DNA from: Lasiosphaeris hirsuta
Lineage: Eukaryota > Ascomycota > Sordariomycetes > Sordariales > Lasiosphaeriaceae
Assembly (NCBI GenBank): GCA_030549175.1
Contig: JAUKUA010000001.1
Coordinates: 5,394,001-5,458,000 of the forward strand
Reading direction: 5' to 3'
Length of the DNA stretch: 64,000 bases
Shown: positions 52,169-62,700 of the stretch, piece by piece
Position numbering within the stretch: the stretch's first letter is position 1
Layout of the letters: every line of letters begins with the position of its first letter
Translations under genes and position numbers: made by a program
Notes under the pieces: model-generated
Told to the model about the DNA's origin: nothing
Database searches by the model: none
The model's input: the letters and a program-made list of their open reading frames with translations, nothing else

Positions 52169-53823
52169 TCAATAATAATCGCGACCGCTCTTCTGCATCT
52201 CGATCAATCTCCACCCTCTTGTCTCTGGATTGTTGACGTCCTCGGCAATCCGTGTGATGCCAATCGCGTAGGTGACAAGCTGAACCTTGTCCTCCATCCC
52301 GGCGGCCAGCTGGCCTGACTTGGCGTTTCGGTAGACATGGACCTCCTGTGTTCGGCAAGTGATGATGAAAACAGGAATCTCACCAGGCTCGAGCATGCGA
52401 GCCTTGAGAATGTCTACACCCCTGATATCAAGAATGCGGCCATCGGACTTGAGCCCGGCCTGCAGATACTGCTTGGTCAGGGCTTCGTAAACCGAGTATT
52501 GAGCCTCCGATAGCCAGAGCTTGAGAGTCTCGATATCAGCCTTGACATAGGCTTCCAGCACCTCAGGCAGGATGTACTCGCGAAGCTCCTGCAGGAAGGG
52601 TTCCACCTGGAAGTTGGGATCCATAGTACGGAGCTTCTTGATAACCTGGGCCGTCTCGTTCTCGGCGAAGAAACCAGCGACGCGGTCCGTGATGCTTCGG
52701 GCGGTTGAGATCAGAGGATTTTCGGATTCCTGGTAGACGTTCTTCATGCCAAAGATGCCCTGGACCACTTTGTTGGAGTCTCTGAAATCCCTCCAAGCTT
52801 CCTTCCAGGCGGCGTCCTTGTGAAGTGTAACATTAGTTCCAGCCCTGAGAAAGCAAGTTAGCTGATGACCGAAGAGTAGTTGTGGTAGCCTTACTCGGGA
52901 TCTTCCTGGGGAACACCTTGGGCGTGTACGCCATTTTGCTTCTCTAGCTGCTCCCGGCGCCTTCTCCGCTCCTCCTTCTCTACCCATCCACCATATCTTG
53001 AGCTGCTCCCATCGTCAACCACATTCTTGACGTTCTGGTAGGCCTCGGTTTCGCGGATGGGTTTCGTCGCCTTATCCAGGACTTCTCCCGTCTTGTTAGC
53101 CCCCTTGCGAACCCCCTTCATCACAGGTGTTTCCCAGGTCCAGACAGCGCCCTTGCCAATGGCACCGGCGGTTGATTTGACCACGGTCGCAGCGGTGTTA
53201 GAGACCGCGCCTGAGGTGGCCTCATATGCCAACCGCGCCTTCCGGACAGCCTCGCTTTCGGCAAGCTCGTGCGCCGAGGAAGCCAATGCTTTTGTCGACT
53301 CATTCCACTCCTTGGACTGATTCAACTCGGTCTGCATGGTCTCCCTGAACACCTGCCAGGGCGTCTTATCTCCATGAGGGGGAGGAGGGGGAGCGTCTGC
53401 CTTTTTTTCTTTCCTGCTCTCGGACTTTTCCTCACCCTCCTTTGCCTTCTCTCCCTTGGCTTCGCCTTTGCTGTCAGCAGCTTGTTTGGTAGCAGTCTCC
53501 TGGGCTTCTTGGCCTTCGGAAGCCTCTGCCCCAGTCTTGGAATCCTTCTCTTCTGCTTGTTTCTGCCGAGCCTCGGACGAGATGTGGAAGGAGCGCGCGC
53601 TCGGTTTCGACAGCCTTTCGAGGCTTACCGTGCTGGGTAGGAATGGGGATCGTAGAGGCATGAATGTGGGGGTTGGTTGGAAATCGGCGGCGCTGAGACG
53701 AGTCGTCCGGCTGGGCAATAACCGGGAATGTGCTGTTGACCTCGTGGCGGAGGAGACATTGCGAAGCACCGAGTCCCGCAATGGGGCACCCGGCACCCTC
53801 TGCACGTGTCGAATCGAGTTCAT
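52169..53823 (-). CDS. tim44: Mitochondrial import subunit Tim44
   Basis: Peripheral matrix-side subunit of the TIM23 presequence translocase that tethers mtHsp70 to the channel. Exons 53823-52895 and 52844-52169 give 534 aa; the 50-nt intron (GTAAGG, GCTAAC branch, TCTCAG) joins QEDPE to AGTNVTLHK. Start ATG 53823 opens an Arg/Ser-rich matrix presequence; the frame further upstream has no ATG. A long charged, Glu/Lys/Ala-rich region follows (about 95-150), then the N-terminal domain (TPWQVFRETMQTELNQSKEW) with a helical region and RYGGWVEKEERRRRREQ. The C-terminal membrane-binding domain contains DSNKVVQGIFGMKNVYQESE, MDPNFQVEPFLQELREYILP, EALTKQYLQAGLKSDGRILD and VPFVIT-like IPVFIITCRTQEVHVYRN. 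Length and order fit the family. Confidence 0.95.
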
Positions 53824-54241
53824 ATTTGAGTATAACAAGCTGGGTCGCCTTCAGCCGGCGAGACAGTGCGGGAAGCAAGATGTAGGCGACCAGCAGAGAA
53901 CTGTGGATTTGGGCTTGGTTGGTTGTTCTGGGTTTTAGCGCAGGTGATGGGAATTCTGCCATGCGGGCGTCGTGAGCGATCCCCGGAATTTTTTGCCCCT
54001 ACGACCTCAAGCTCCACTTGGCTTGGCGCGGGCACCTCGGCAAATTGCCGGCTCGGTGTGTCAACGGCCGCCTTACCGATCAAAATTTCTTGGGCCTGAT
54101 GGAGCTGGCCCTGGACAGTTCCAACTGCAGCACTGCACTGGCGGAACTTGAACTCGCGCGACTTCGGCCCAAGTCCCAACGACGAGCCCCGAGTCGACAT
54201 CTCACGACCACAATTGACCCGAGGCCAATTGTGCTCCCGCA
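53824..54241. promoter_or_regulatory. Bidirectional promoter, TIM44 / uS11m
   Basis: 418 bp separate two divergent start codons of genes whose products both act in mitochondria. It must hold both promoters unless leaders are very short. No TATA box or telomere-like box is evident. Co-regulation is inferred from arrangement only. Confidence 0.5.
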
Positions 54242-54874
54242 ATGAGCCGGTTTTCGACAACTCGCCTGTTGGCGCAGAACCTATTCCAGTCCATCTCGAG
54301 GCCGGCTCCCAACACACCCCTATGGACTCGCGCCTTCTCAACGCCCCAACCGAGGCAGGCCGGTCCGACAAAGCCCACTGATAAGTCCCGAAACTCCTTA
54401 GCGATGGATATGCTCGCTCGAAGCATAAGTGGTCAAGGTTCACCCGTAGCCCCCGTCGTCGACCTCGCCGATGAGATCCAATTGGAACCGGAGCAAGACG
54501 ATGAGCCGTACCACTTTCACATCTACGCCCACAGGCATAACACACACGTCACGGTCACGAAACCGAACCGAGATGCCGTTATCTCCCTCTCATGCGGCAA
54601 TCTTGGGTTTAAGAAGTCGAATCGGAAACATTACGACTCCGCCTACCAGCTAGGCGCGTACGTGGTGGACAAGCTCCATCAGAAGGGCATTGTCAAGGAT
54701 ATCCAAAAACTGGAGGTAACCCTACGGGGCTTTGGTGCTGGGAGAGAGGCTGTCGTCAAGGTTTTACTGGGAAACGAGGGCAAGTTGCTGCGAAGTAAGA
54801 TTGTGCGGGTATCTGATGCGACACGCCTCAAGTTTGGTGGGACCAGGAGCCCGAAGCCCAGGAGACTCGGTTAG
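54242..54874 (+). CDS. mrps18: Mitochondrial small-subunit ribosomal protein uS11m
   Basis: Mitochondrial ribosomal protein of the bacterial S11 family (Mrps18 in yeast), on the platform of the small subunit. Single exon of 210 aa. About 80 residues of Arg/Ser/Pro-rich N-terminus contain the matrix presequence (MSRFSTTRLLAQNLFQSISR). The S11 domain follows: HIYAHRHNTHVTVTKPNRDA, ISLSCGNLGFKKSNRKHYDS (the S11 GxxGFKxxRKxTPYA region, with mitochondrial changes), AAYQLG-like AYQLGAYVVDKLHQKGI, LEVTLRGFGAGREAVVKVL, and a basic C-terminus RLKFGGTRSPKPRRLG, matching the PHNGCRPPKRRRV-type end. ATG 54242 is the first in frame and lies 419 bp from the divergent TIM44 start. Confidence 0.92.
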   Translation: MSRFSTTRLLAQNLFQSISRPAPNTPLWTRAFSTPQPRQAGPTKPTDKSRNSLAMDMLARSISGQGSPVAPVVDLADEIQLEPEQDDEPYHFHIYAHRHNTHVTVTKPNRDAVISLSCGNLGFKKSNRKHYDSAYQLGAYVVDKLHQKGIVKDIQKLEVTLRGFGAGREAVVKVLLGNEGKLLRSKIVRVSDATRLKFGGTRSPKPRRLG

Positions 54875-55292
54875 AGCGTATTGTTGGCGTTGAGAACTGC
54901 TTTGTTTTTCTGCGACGGACACACGAGAGCAAGCCGGAGATACGCCAGCATAGAGCTGTCAGCTATGTATAGTACACACCATGTATCATATCCTCGCCTT
55001 CTCGGCGACTTGGTGGCGGCGCACAAAAGGGGTTTCCGGGCCATCATGCTAACTGCTTAAATCACACTAAACACACTGAACACCAAGTGCCTTACACCAC
55101 ACTCACAGTGCTGAGGCCGCGCAGAGGAACGGCTAGACGGTATGGACAACCCTAACCCTTAGCGGCCTATCAACTTTTCGATGCACAGAGCCCCACTTGA
55201 ATTTTCAGCCCGCCAGGGTTCTCAATAGATTAGTCCGCCAATTCAACGTCGTCATAATCACCTCGATCCACGATGCGATGGAGTAAACGACC
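54875..55292. other. Gap between uS11m and BCS1
   Basis: 3' flank of uS11m and BCS1 promoter, with a telomere-like box at 55148-55161. No gene recognised. Confidence 0.5.
55148..55161. promoter_or_regulatory. Telobox-like motif upstream of BCS1
   Basis: AACCCTAACCCTTA, nearly two telomere units (CCCTAA), about 130-145 bp upstream of the BCS1 ATG. In yeasts and plants such boxes bind Tbf1/Rap1- or Myb-type factors at ribosomal and growth genes. Function here is inferred from the motif. Confidence 0.35.
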
Positions 55293-56717
55293 ATGTCGAC
55301 TGATCCTCCGACCTCGATCACGCCCCAATCCATCTTCAATCTCGATGCTCTCTTTACCAATCCAGTTTTCGCAGGCGGTATCGGGCTCGCGGGGCTCGGT
55401 GCCGCCGCGGCTTTTGGGCGCAAGGCAGCTATTGGCGGCGCCGGCATGTTGAAGCGCCAGATGCTGGTAAACATTGAAATTAGCAAGCGAGATCCCTCAT
55501 ACAGCTGGGTCCTAGCATGGCTCGCCCAGCCGCGAGATAACAGCGGCTTCCTCGCCCAGCGATTGACGCGCATGCGCACCCTCGCCGTCACCACCGCCAC
55601 CAAGTCCATCAACCCGGGACGGGTTTCTGACGAAGGCCGTACACATGCCGACTTTCGCGTCCAGCCGGGCTTTGGCCGCCACATTGTCCGCCCCCGCTCG
55701 GGCGTGTACATCGCCGTCAACCGAGAGAAGGCCAGCACAACGAGCACAGCGACGGGCGAGCCCCATGAGACGTTGACCCTCACGCTGCTGTGGGCGCACC
55801 GCCATGTTCTCAGCGAGGTGTTTACCGAAGCGCATGCACTGGCCCAGCGCTTCCACGAGGGCAAGACTCTTGTCTACACTGCGAGACGGATGGAATGGGC
55901 ACCCCTTGGCAAACCGCGACTGAAGCGGCCTCTCGGCAGCGTCATTCTAGACGAGGGCGTCAAGGAGCGGATTGTCGGTGACGTTCGTGAATTCCTGGAT
56001 GCCCAGCAGTGGTATACGGACCGGGGTGTGCCATATCGCCGTGGGTATTTGCTGTACGGCCCGCCAGGCACAGGCAAAACGTCTTTCATCCAGGCACTGG
56101 CCGGCGAGCTTGACTACAGTGTTGCCATGATCAACCTTAGTGAAGTGGGCATCACGGACGACTTGTTGGCACAGCTCCTAACACAACTACCCGAGAAGAG
56201 CATTCTGTTGCTCGAAGATGTCGATGCGGCCTTCACAAACCGAAGGCAGAGGGATCCCGACGGATATAGCGGCCCCACTGTCACGTTTTCAGGTTTGCTC
56301 AATGCGCTCGACGGCCTAGCAGCTGGCGAGGATAGAATAGCATTCCTGACGACAAACCACATCGACCGGCTGGATCCCGCACTCATACGTCCAGGCCGTG
56401 TGGATATGATGGAACGGATAGGCGAAGCCACGCGATACCAGGCCTCCCAGATGTGGGATCGTTACTACGGGGATATCGACGAGGAGGGTTTTGGCCGCGA
56501 GAGGTTCCTAGATAGACTCGAGGTGCTTGGTTTGTTTGGCAAAAGCAAAGACCCAAGTGTGCCAAAGCGACACACTTCTACGGCGGCCATACAGGGCTTG
56601 TTCCAGTTCAATAAAGGCGACATGGAGGGTGCCATCAAGATGGCCGAGGGACTTATACCGCGGACGTTCGAGGCCAATCCGTCAGGAATAGGAGGCTCGC
56701 TAAAATCTCCTGCATAG
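55293..56717 (+). CDS. bcs1: Mitochondrial AAA chaperone Bcs1
   Basis: Inner-membrane AAA ATPase that moves the folded Rieske protein across the membrane during complex III assembly. Single exon of 474 aa, a usual length. A short N-terminal segment precedes one transmembrane helix (about residues 25-45, VFAGGIGLAGLGAAAAF). The Bcs1-specific domain follows (IEISKRDPSYSWVLAWLAQP, then ETLTLTLLWAHRHVLSEVF). The AAA domain has Walker A YGPPGTGKTSF, Walker B SILLLEDVDAAF, sensor FLTTNHIDRLDPALIRPGRVD with arginine fingers, and the LGSVILDEGVKERIVGDV hinge before it. All key residues are present. ATG 55293 is the first in frame. Two genes downstream lies QCR9, a subunit of the complex that Bcs1 helps to build. 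Confidence 0.95.
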   Translation: MSTDPPTSITPQSIFNLDALFTNPVFAGGIGLAGLGAAAAFGRKAAIGGAGMLKRQMLVNIEISKRDPSYSWVLAWLAQPRDNSGFLAQRLTRMRTLAVTTATKSINPGRVSDEGRTHADFRVQPGFGRHIVRPRSGVYIAVNREKASTTSTATGEPHETLTLTLLWAHRHVLSEVFTEAHALAQRFHEGKTLVYTARRMEWAPLGKPRLKRPLGSVILDEGVKERIVGDVREFLDAQQWYTDRGVPYRRGYLLYGPPGTGKTSFIQALAGELDYSVAMINLSEVGITDDLLAQLLTQLPEKSILLLEDVDAAFTNRRQRDPDGYSGPTVTFSGLLNALDGLAAGEDRIAFLTTNHIDRLDPALIRPGRVDMMERIGEATRYQASQMWDRYYGDIDEEGFGRERFLDRLEVLGLFGKSKDPSVPKRHTSTAAIQGLFQFNKGDMEGAIKMAEGLIPRTFEANPSGIGGSLKSPA

Positions 56718-57314
56718 ACATGGAGGCACTTGCACCTGCGTACCTGCAGTAATATTGTACAACATTTAGACCACCTGATACCCGATAGATACTGCAATGC
56801 GCAATAATGAGGAATGATGACAGGATGATGCCAGTGAGATTGACAGGTTCGCAAAGAGGAAGCCGTCTTGAATGAAATCTAGCCTCTGGCCTTCAAACTT
56901 CATCTCAGCGGAAATTTTTGGCCATGTTTGTTTTCGTACATTCAACCATGATGGCCTGCGTTCGCGGCGTTACCAACCTGGCTTCCGACCGCTAACTCCG
57001 CCCCATGGACGTCCACTCTGAGCGTTTGAGCGGCAGGTATCGACCAAGACGTTGAAGCTAGTTGCCGCGTGGCTTTCCTTAGTGGCTGAGCCTGCAGTTC
57101 TAATACCCTTAGGTATTGATTACTGCTCGTCAATATTATAGCGATAATACCATGGATATCTGGAGAAAAAGAAGCTGACCCCCAGGATTCCTTCCTCTCT
57201 GGGAACCATGGCCCAATGTGCAGTAAACCCCAAAGACGGCACATTGTGCTGCACTGCCATCATGTTCTAGTCATGAGAGCTGACTTTGGATAATCCCACC
57301 AATCAAACATGCCT
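56718..57314. other. Convergent gap between BCS1 and PYM
   Basis: 3' flanks of two converging genes. No feature recognised. Confidence 0.5.
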
Positions 57315-57923
57315 TCAGCTTGGTGACGATTTCGTGGCCTCGGGGGGGTTGGTGTCAACTGGCTGTCCTACCTCCTTTGGCTCCCCTTCCTGGTCGAAGC
57401 CCAAGGCATCCAGTTCGCGAATGAGTTCGTTGATCTTAATCACCTTGGCGATTTGCTCAGGCAGTAGTGATTCGCCCACATCTTTCTTCTCCTTGAGGTC
57501 CTTGGCCTGTCTCAGCTTTTTCTTCAAGTTCCTAACTTTCTTTTCCTTCTCGGCCTTAGGATCTAACTCTTCTGTAGCTGCCTCCGGTTGCGCATCGCCA
57601 TTCACACTCCCGCCTGTGGCTTTGGCTTTCTTGCGCGCCTCGCGCCGCTTGGCATTCTTGTTGGCTGCTACGGTTGCGGACGAGGCACCCGGGTTTCTGT
57701 CGTCCACTAGACTCTCAGCGCCGGGCACCGGGCCATTTCCGCGGCTGCGGAAGGTCTCGGCGGTGCGGTTTTTGTAGACCTCGACATCCTCGGGCGGGCG
57801 GTAGCCAGGCCGGATCTTAATCGCCTTTCTCTTGGTGCCATCTGCGCGGACCGACTCGGGAATCTTCCTCTCGCCGCTTTTCTCATCGATGATGATACCC
57901 GAGTTGGTTGGCTGGGAAGGCAT
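57315..57923 (-). CDS. pym1: PYM (WIBG), partner of Y14-Mago
   Basis: PYM binds the Y14-Mago heterodimer through its N-terminus and the 40S ribosome through its C-terminus, and removes exon junction complexes during translation. Single exon of 202 aa. N-terminal Mago-binding domain: SGIIIDEKSGERKIPESVRA, RADGTKRKAIKIRPGYRPPE and DVEVYKNR, matching the WIBG pattern of G-R-x-I-P-x-S-x-R-x-DGT and GYxPxExVxxYxN. The middle is a basic NKNAKRREARKKAKA helix, followed by a Lys/Glu coiled coil (EKEKKVRNLKKKLRQAKDLK) and a C-terminal helix (ELIRELDALGF). ATG 57923 is chosen because the Mago-binding domain starts 8 residues later; codons upstream encode unrelated sequence. Y14 itself is encoded in this window. 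Confidence 0.93.
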   Translation of the reverse strand: MPSQPTNSGIIIDEKSGERKIPESVRADGTKRKAIKIRPGYRPPEDVEVYKNRTAETFRSRGNGPVPGAESLVDDRNPGASSATVAANKNAKRREARKKAKATGGSVNGDAQPEAATEELDPKAEKEKKVRNLKKKLRQAKDLKEKKDVGESLLPEQIAKVIKINELIRELDALGFDQEGEPKEVGQPVDTNPPEATKSSPS

Positions 57924-58436
57924 CTTGAGAGTGAGGGGGAAACTGCTGCGAAGTCGGATTTGGGAAGCTTCGATCAGATCGGCAAGAGAATTAATTGGTA
58001 GCTGACGTGTATTCGTGTATAAGGATTGAGTATTGAAAGCACCAGCTCGGGAGGGGTTTACTCTGCTACTACCCCCACCTACGTGTGGGAGGACAGAGAA
58101 TGACAGCGGGTTTTGTTGAAAGATGTTTTCGAGAAGTTTATGTTGCACAGTTGCTTGATCCACGGAAGCCGCTGGTGGGGTGGAAATGCATCCGCTGCTG
58201 CGAGCAGTTTTTGGAGGGGCCCCCTTACCCACCGTGAGCAGCCTAGGAAGCTTTGGCCAATCAGCAGCCTCGCCGGGTGCTTCCGCGTTGCGGTCTTTCC
58301 GGCTGGACAATTCTGCTCAGTTGCACCAAAAACATCCAGACCTGACACGGCGACACCGACACTCGCAACCTCACCAGCCCAACCACGGAAGCTGAACCCT
58401 CAACTGACTCTGTCGGGGAAGCCATACTCAGCAAAT
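57924..58436. promoter_or_regulatory. Bidirectional promoter, PYM / QCR9
   Basis: 513 bp between divergent start codons. It includes a C/A-rich leader just before the QCR9 ATG. No TATA box is evident; no separate gene is recognised. Confidence 0.45.
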
Positions 58437-58873
58437 ATGGTGAGGCCCCGAGAACCCGCGTACGATTGGGACCCGTCAAGACTAACCGCGCGTCTCCAGG
58501 CATCTATCGCATCATCGTCCCTCTATAAGCAAGTTTTGCGAACCCGGCCGCCAACGAGCAATTGAACTAACAATTCACCTTAGCGCCCTCTTCCGCAGGA
58601 ACTACACCATGCTGGGTGCCGTTTTCGTCGGTGCCTTCACCTTCGAGATGTATGCTGGACCCAATGACCGTGGAGGATCGATTGGAAGGCCAAGATACTG
58701 AATGCTCTATAGGTGGTACGGCTCGACAATGGACAAGATTTGGGACAAAAACAACCGGGGGGTATGGAAACCCCACGTGCACACACTCGGGTCGATTTCA
58801 ATGCTGACGAAAATAGCGTCAATGGAAGGACATCCGGTCGAAGTACGCCGAGGATGCCGAGGAGGAGGAGTAG
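58437..58873 (+). CDS. qcr9: Cytochrome bc1 complex subunit 9 (Qcr9)
   Basis: Small single-helix subunit of respiratory complex III next to cytochrome c1 and the Rieske protein. Five coding exons: 58437-58439, 58500-58528, 58584-58649, 58713-58761 and 58817-58873, 67 aa. Exon 1 is the ATG alone, followed by GTGAGG with a GACTAACC branch. Intron 2 (58529-58583) begins GCAAGT, the canonical GC donor, and ends CCTTAG; it is the only choice that yields SLYNALFRRNYTMLG. Introns are 60, 55, 63 and 55 nt. The family block LFRRNYTMLGAVFVGAFTFE spans the membrane helix, followed by STMDKIWDKNNRGRQWKDI and an acidic end. Every phase closes and the total is 68 codons with the stop. Alternative 5' exons were considered and fail the frame. 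Confidence 0.9.
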
Positions 58874-59709
58874 AGTGGTGATAGTTGCTAGCTAATTTGC
58901 GATTCGAATGGAGCAATGCCTTAGGCTTGAGTCTAGAGGGCCACAACCGTGTATATTCTTGTCCTGGGAAGGGCTTTGGCGTGTATGGAGGGACAGAGCA
59001 ACGACAATAAAAGAACTTGAAACGTGTAAATCAATCCTTGGCCGTGCCGCACTTTTCGGGCCTCCAGTGCCTAACCTTATAGGCAGCGAGGGATTGGGGG
59101 GAATCTGAGCGACTCATGCCCCCAGAATTCGATTGTCCTGTCGGGTGCTGACCAAGGTTCGCTGTGTACGGCGCTCCTCCCGCACTAGAAGCCCCCTGTA
59201 ACCGCACTTGCGCCCGGCATTGTCACCTGGGCGTTGGCTGGCCTATAGATGTATCGCAGTCTGATTGTCTATCGGAGCGTCTATCGGAGAGTACCAACGA
59301 TACCAATCGACAGATAAGACAGGCGCTTCCATCAACAATTTGGCAGCTTCGCCCAACAATGAACATTGCATCTGCGTTCGTTGACACAAGCGAAAATAAA
59401 CCAGCCCATCATCGCGGGGCTCACTCAGTTGACTGGCAACAACTTTCTACGAATAACGGGCAGGTGCAAACAGCGACCGCCACCTCGAAACGTGCTCGGC
59501 TCACCACATAACCCCTCGATCCCCCGCCATTACCTCAACTTTCTTGGTTGGATGCGTCGACAGCCCTATCGAACCTAACCGCCCACCAGAGAGCCCTATT
59601 TTGCACCGCTTCCCGATACCCTATCTACGTCTCGACCGTGCTACGAATACACGTGTAACAATCTCCGAGTCCAACACGAAGCCTGGGGCAACCCGACGGT
59701 CCTTCCGCC
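58874..59709. other. Gap between QCR9 and UBR1
   Basis: 3' flank of QCR9 and UBR1 promoter with a C-rich leader. A 115-codon frame at 59164-59511 has no domain and was not called. Confidence 0.5.
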
Positions 59710-62700
59710 ATGGAGGCGTCCATGTCGTCTCAAGAGGCGCAGCTCTGTGAATTTCTCATGGAGCTGCCGGCCGAATACAAATGCCACTACAACGACGATG
59801 CCGCACGCCAACTACTCACGAACCTGTTCTGGTCTATGGCCGGCGGCAAGAAATCTTATTTGCAACTCTTCTTCCCCCAGGGGATCCCCGCAAAGACCGG
59901 GTCATTGAAACTCAGGGATGCGCAGGGTGCAGTGGAAGGCGCTGAATACACAGAAGCGGCGCGCGGCAAGGCCTGCGGCCACATCTTCAAGCAGGGCGAG
60001 GCTACATACGCTTGCAGAACGTGCAGTGCCGACGACACATGCTGCTTATGTAGCAAGTGCTTCGACGCTACCGATCACACAGGCCACATGGTCCGCATCT
60101 CCATCTCGCCCGGGAACAGCGGCTGCTGTGATTGTGGAGATCCCGAGGCTTGGAAGTCGCCCATGTTTTGCACTATACACTCGGTGTGGGAAGGGGAAGG
60201 CAAGGGGAAGGGGAAGGCGGCGGCTGACCTACCCGAAAACCTGGTGGCCAGTATTCGTATGACGATCGGTCGTGTTTTTGACTACATGTGCGATGTCATT
60301 TCATGCTCGCCCGAGCAGCTACGGCAGACGAAAACGATCGATTCCATTGAGCAGGATGAGCGTATGTCGCGGTTGTCGTCTGCCTACTACGGTAGAGATA
60401 CCGAAGCCCCCGGCGAGTATGCCGTTCTGCTCTGGAACGACGAGAAGCACACGGCCATCGACGTACGAGATCAAGTCGCTCGTGCCTGCAGCACAACACT
60501 CGCCAACGGGCTTGCAAAAGCGTACGAGACCGATACCGTCGGAAGGAGCATACTAATTTATGACAAAAGCCTGGAAAAGCTGCTCGAAGTTGCAGAGGTT
60601 CTCGAGAGGATTAGGGTCACCGTGACCATCCGTTCCGCACGGGACACATTCCGAGAGCAAATGGTCGGGACCATCATCGAATGGCTTAGGGACATATCGG
60701 GGTGCAGCGTTGGCGATGACCACAGCATCTTGAGAAATATCGTGTGCGAAGAGATGCTTAAGCCGTGGCGTAAAGGAAGTCCCGCGACGCATGCAATTGT
60801 CGGCAAGGACGGCATCGACGACGAGGACCTTATCGACCGCGAAGACAGTGATGCCAACAAATTCTACGAGCAGCAGAGCAGGCTTCTGCGGCAAGCTCGG
60901 GAGGCAGCTCGGCGGGAAGCTGTAGCTGAAGATGCCAGTGATGAGGACGGGGATGGCGACGGGGATGGTGATGGAAACGGCGACGACAACACTCCGTCGA
61001 GTGGGGAGATGGATGAGGACGCAGATGACGACGATGTCATGATGATCGATGCGAGGGATGAGGTTGATCTTGATACTGTTCAAGACTGGCGACAGGACCA
61101 GGCATTGGAAGAAGATGAGGCCACTGTTGCTGGTTATCCACCGCCGCCGCCACCGCCTCCTGCTCCCGCTCCCGCTCCCGCTCCCGCTCCCGGCCCCGGC
61201 CCCGCTCCACGCCGCAACATCCGGGAGCGGGAACTCACTCCTTCCGATTCCGATACCGCCGAGCCTCTAATCGCGCCAACAGTCTACGCCAAGGCTCATC
61301 TCGAGATACCTAAAACCCCGGGCCTTGGGAAGGGAGAGAAGGCCGCGCCCCCGAACCCCGGAAGATATTGGCTTGACACTCCCGCCGGGTACGTAGAACA
61401 GGAGAATATCCCGGTCGCTGAAGATCTCTTTGAGCGGGTTCGGCTTGACTGGCTGGTCTTGTTCGATCTGAGGATGTGGAAGAAGGCTCGCAATGACCTG
61501 CGATCGCTCTACATCTCAACAGTAGTCACCATCCCCGAGTTCAAGCGTGTCCTTGGCTTGCGGTTTGCCGGCCTTTATACAACACTCGCTCAGCTTTATC
61601 TCATCGGAGATCGAGAGCCCGACCACTCAATCATTAATATCTCTTTGCAGATGCTAACAACTCCCTCGATCACCGCGGAAATCGTTGAGCGCGGCAACTT
61701 CCTCACAAGTCTCATGGCGATCTTATATACATTCCTTACGACACGCCAAGTCGGACACCCGTGGGATGTAGGGTGCAATGCTGTGCTAGCTTTCGACACA
61801 GGCTCAGTGACAAATCGAAGAATGTATCACTTCTTCGTCGATCTCAAGTACCTGTTCGGTTCTCCTCACGTTCAAGAACGGCTCCGGACAGAGGATCGTT
61901 ACATGATGCAGTTCCTGGATCTCGTCAAGCTCCATCAAGGAATTTGCCCGAACATGCGGGCGGTGGGCGAGCACGTGGAATACGAAACAGACAGCTGGAT
62001 CAGCGCGTCTCTTGTGACGCGCGAGATCAATAGGCTTTGTAGGCAGTTTGCCGAGTCGTTCCGCAATGTCAAGGAACAGGATTCTCTCTACATATCGAGA
62101 GCCATCCGCTTGGCAGCCAAAAGCGTTGTCATCAACTCGATCGGTGCCGAGCGTGGGAGATTCAGCCAGTCCGAAATTAAGGACGAGGTCAGATTCAAAA
62201 CCCTCAGCGACTTCGAGTTCGAGGCGTCGGGCTGCAAACTTGACGTGGTGAAATTTGTTGTGGAGGAGCAGCACATCAGCTTTCACCACGCCCTTCACTA
62301 CACGCTGTCGTGGTTGATTGAGTGCGGCAAGGCGATGCCAATCGAGCAGCTTCGAAGTCTCCTCACCTTCACGACACAGGAACTGCTGATGAAGCCCCGC
62401 TCAATGGGCAAGAAGACGATGCCAAGGCGCGAGCACCAGCCAGAAGACTACTTGATGGCAGCGTTCGACTACCCACTCCGTGTTTGCGCGTGGCTTGCAC
62501 AGATGAAAGCGGGCATGTGGGTCAGAAACGGCTTGAGCTTGCGTCATCAAGCGGGAACATACCGTGGTGTTGGTCAGCGAGATGTTTCTCACCACCGCGA
62601 CATATTCCTATTACAGACGGCGTTGGTGGTGTGTGACCCAAGCCGTGTGCTAGTTTCGGCCGTGGACCGCTTTGGCATGGAGAAATGGGTTAAGGGAATC

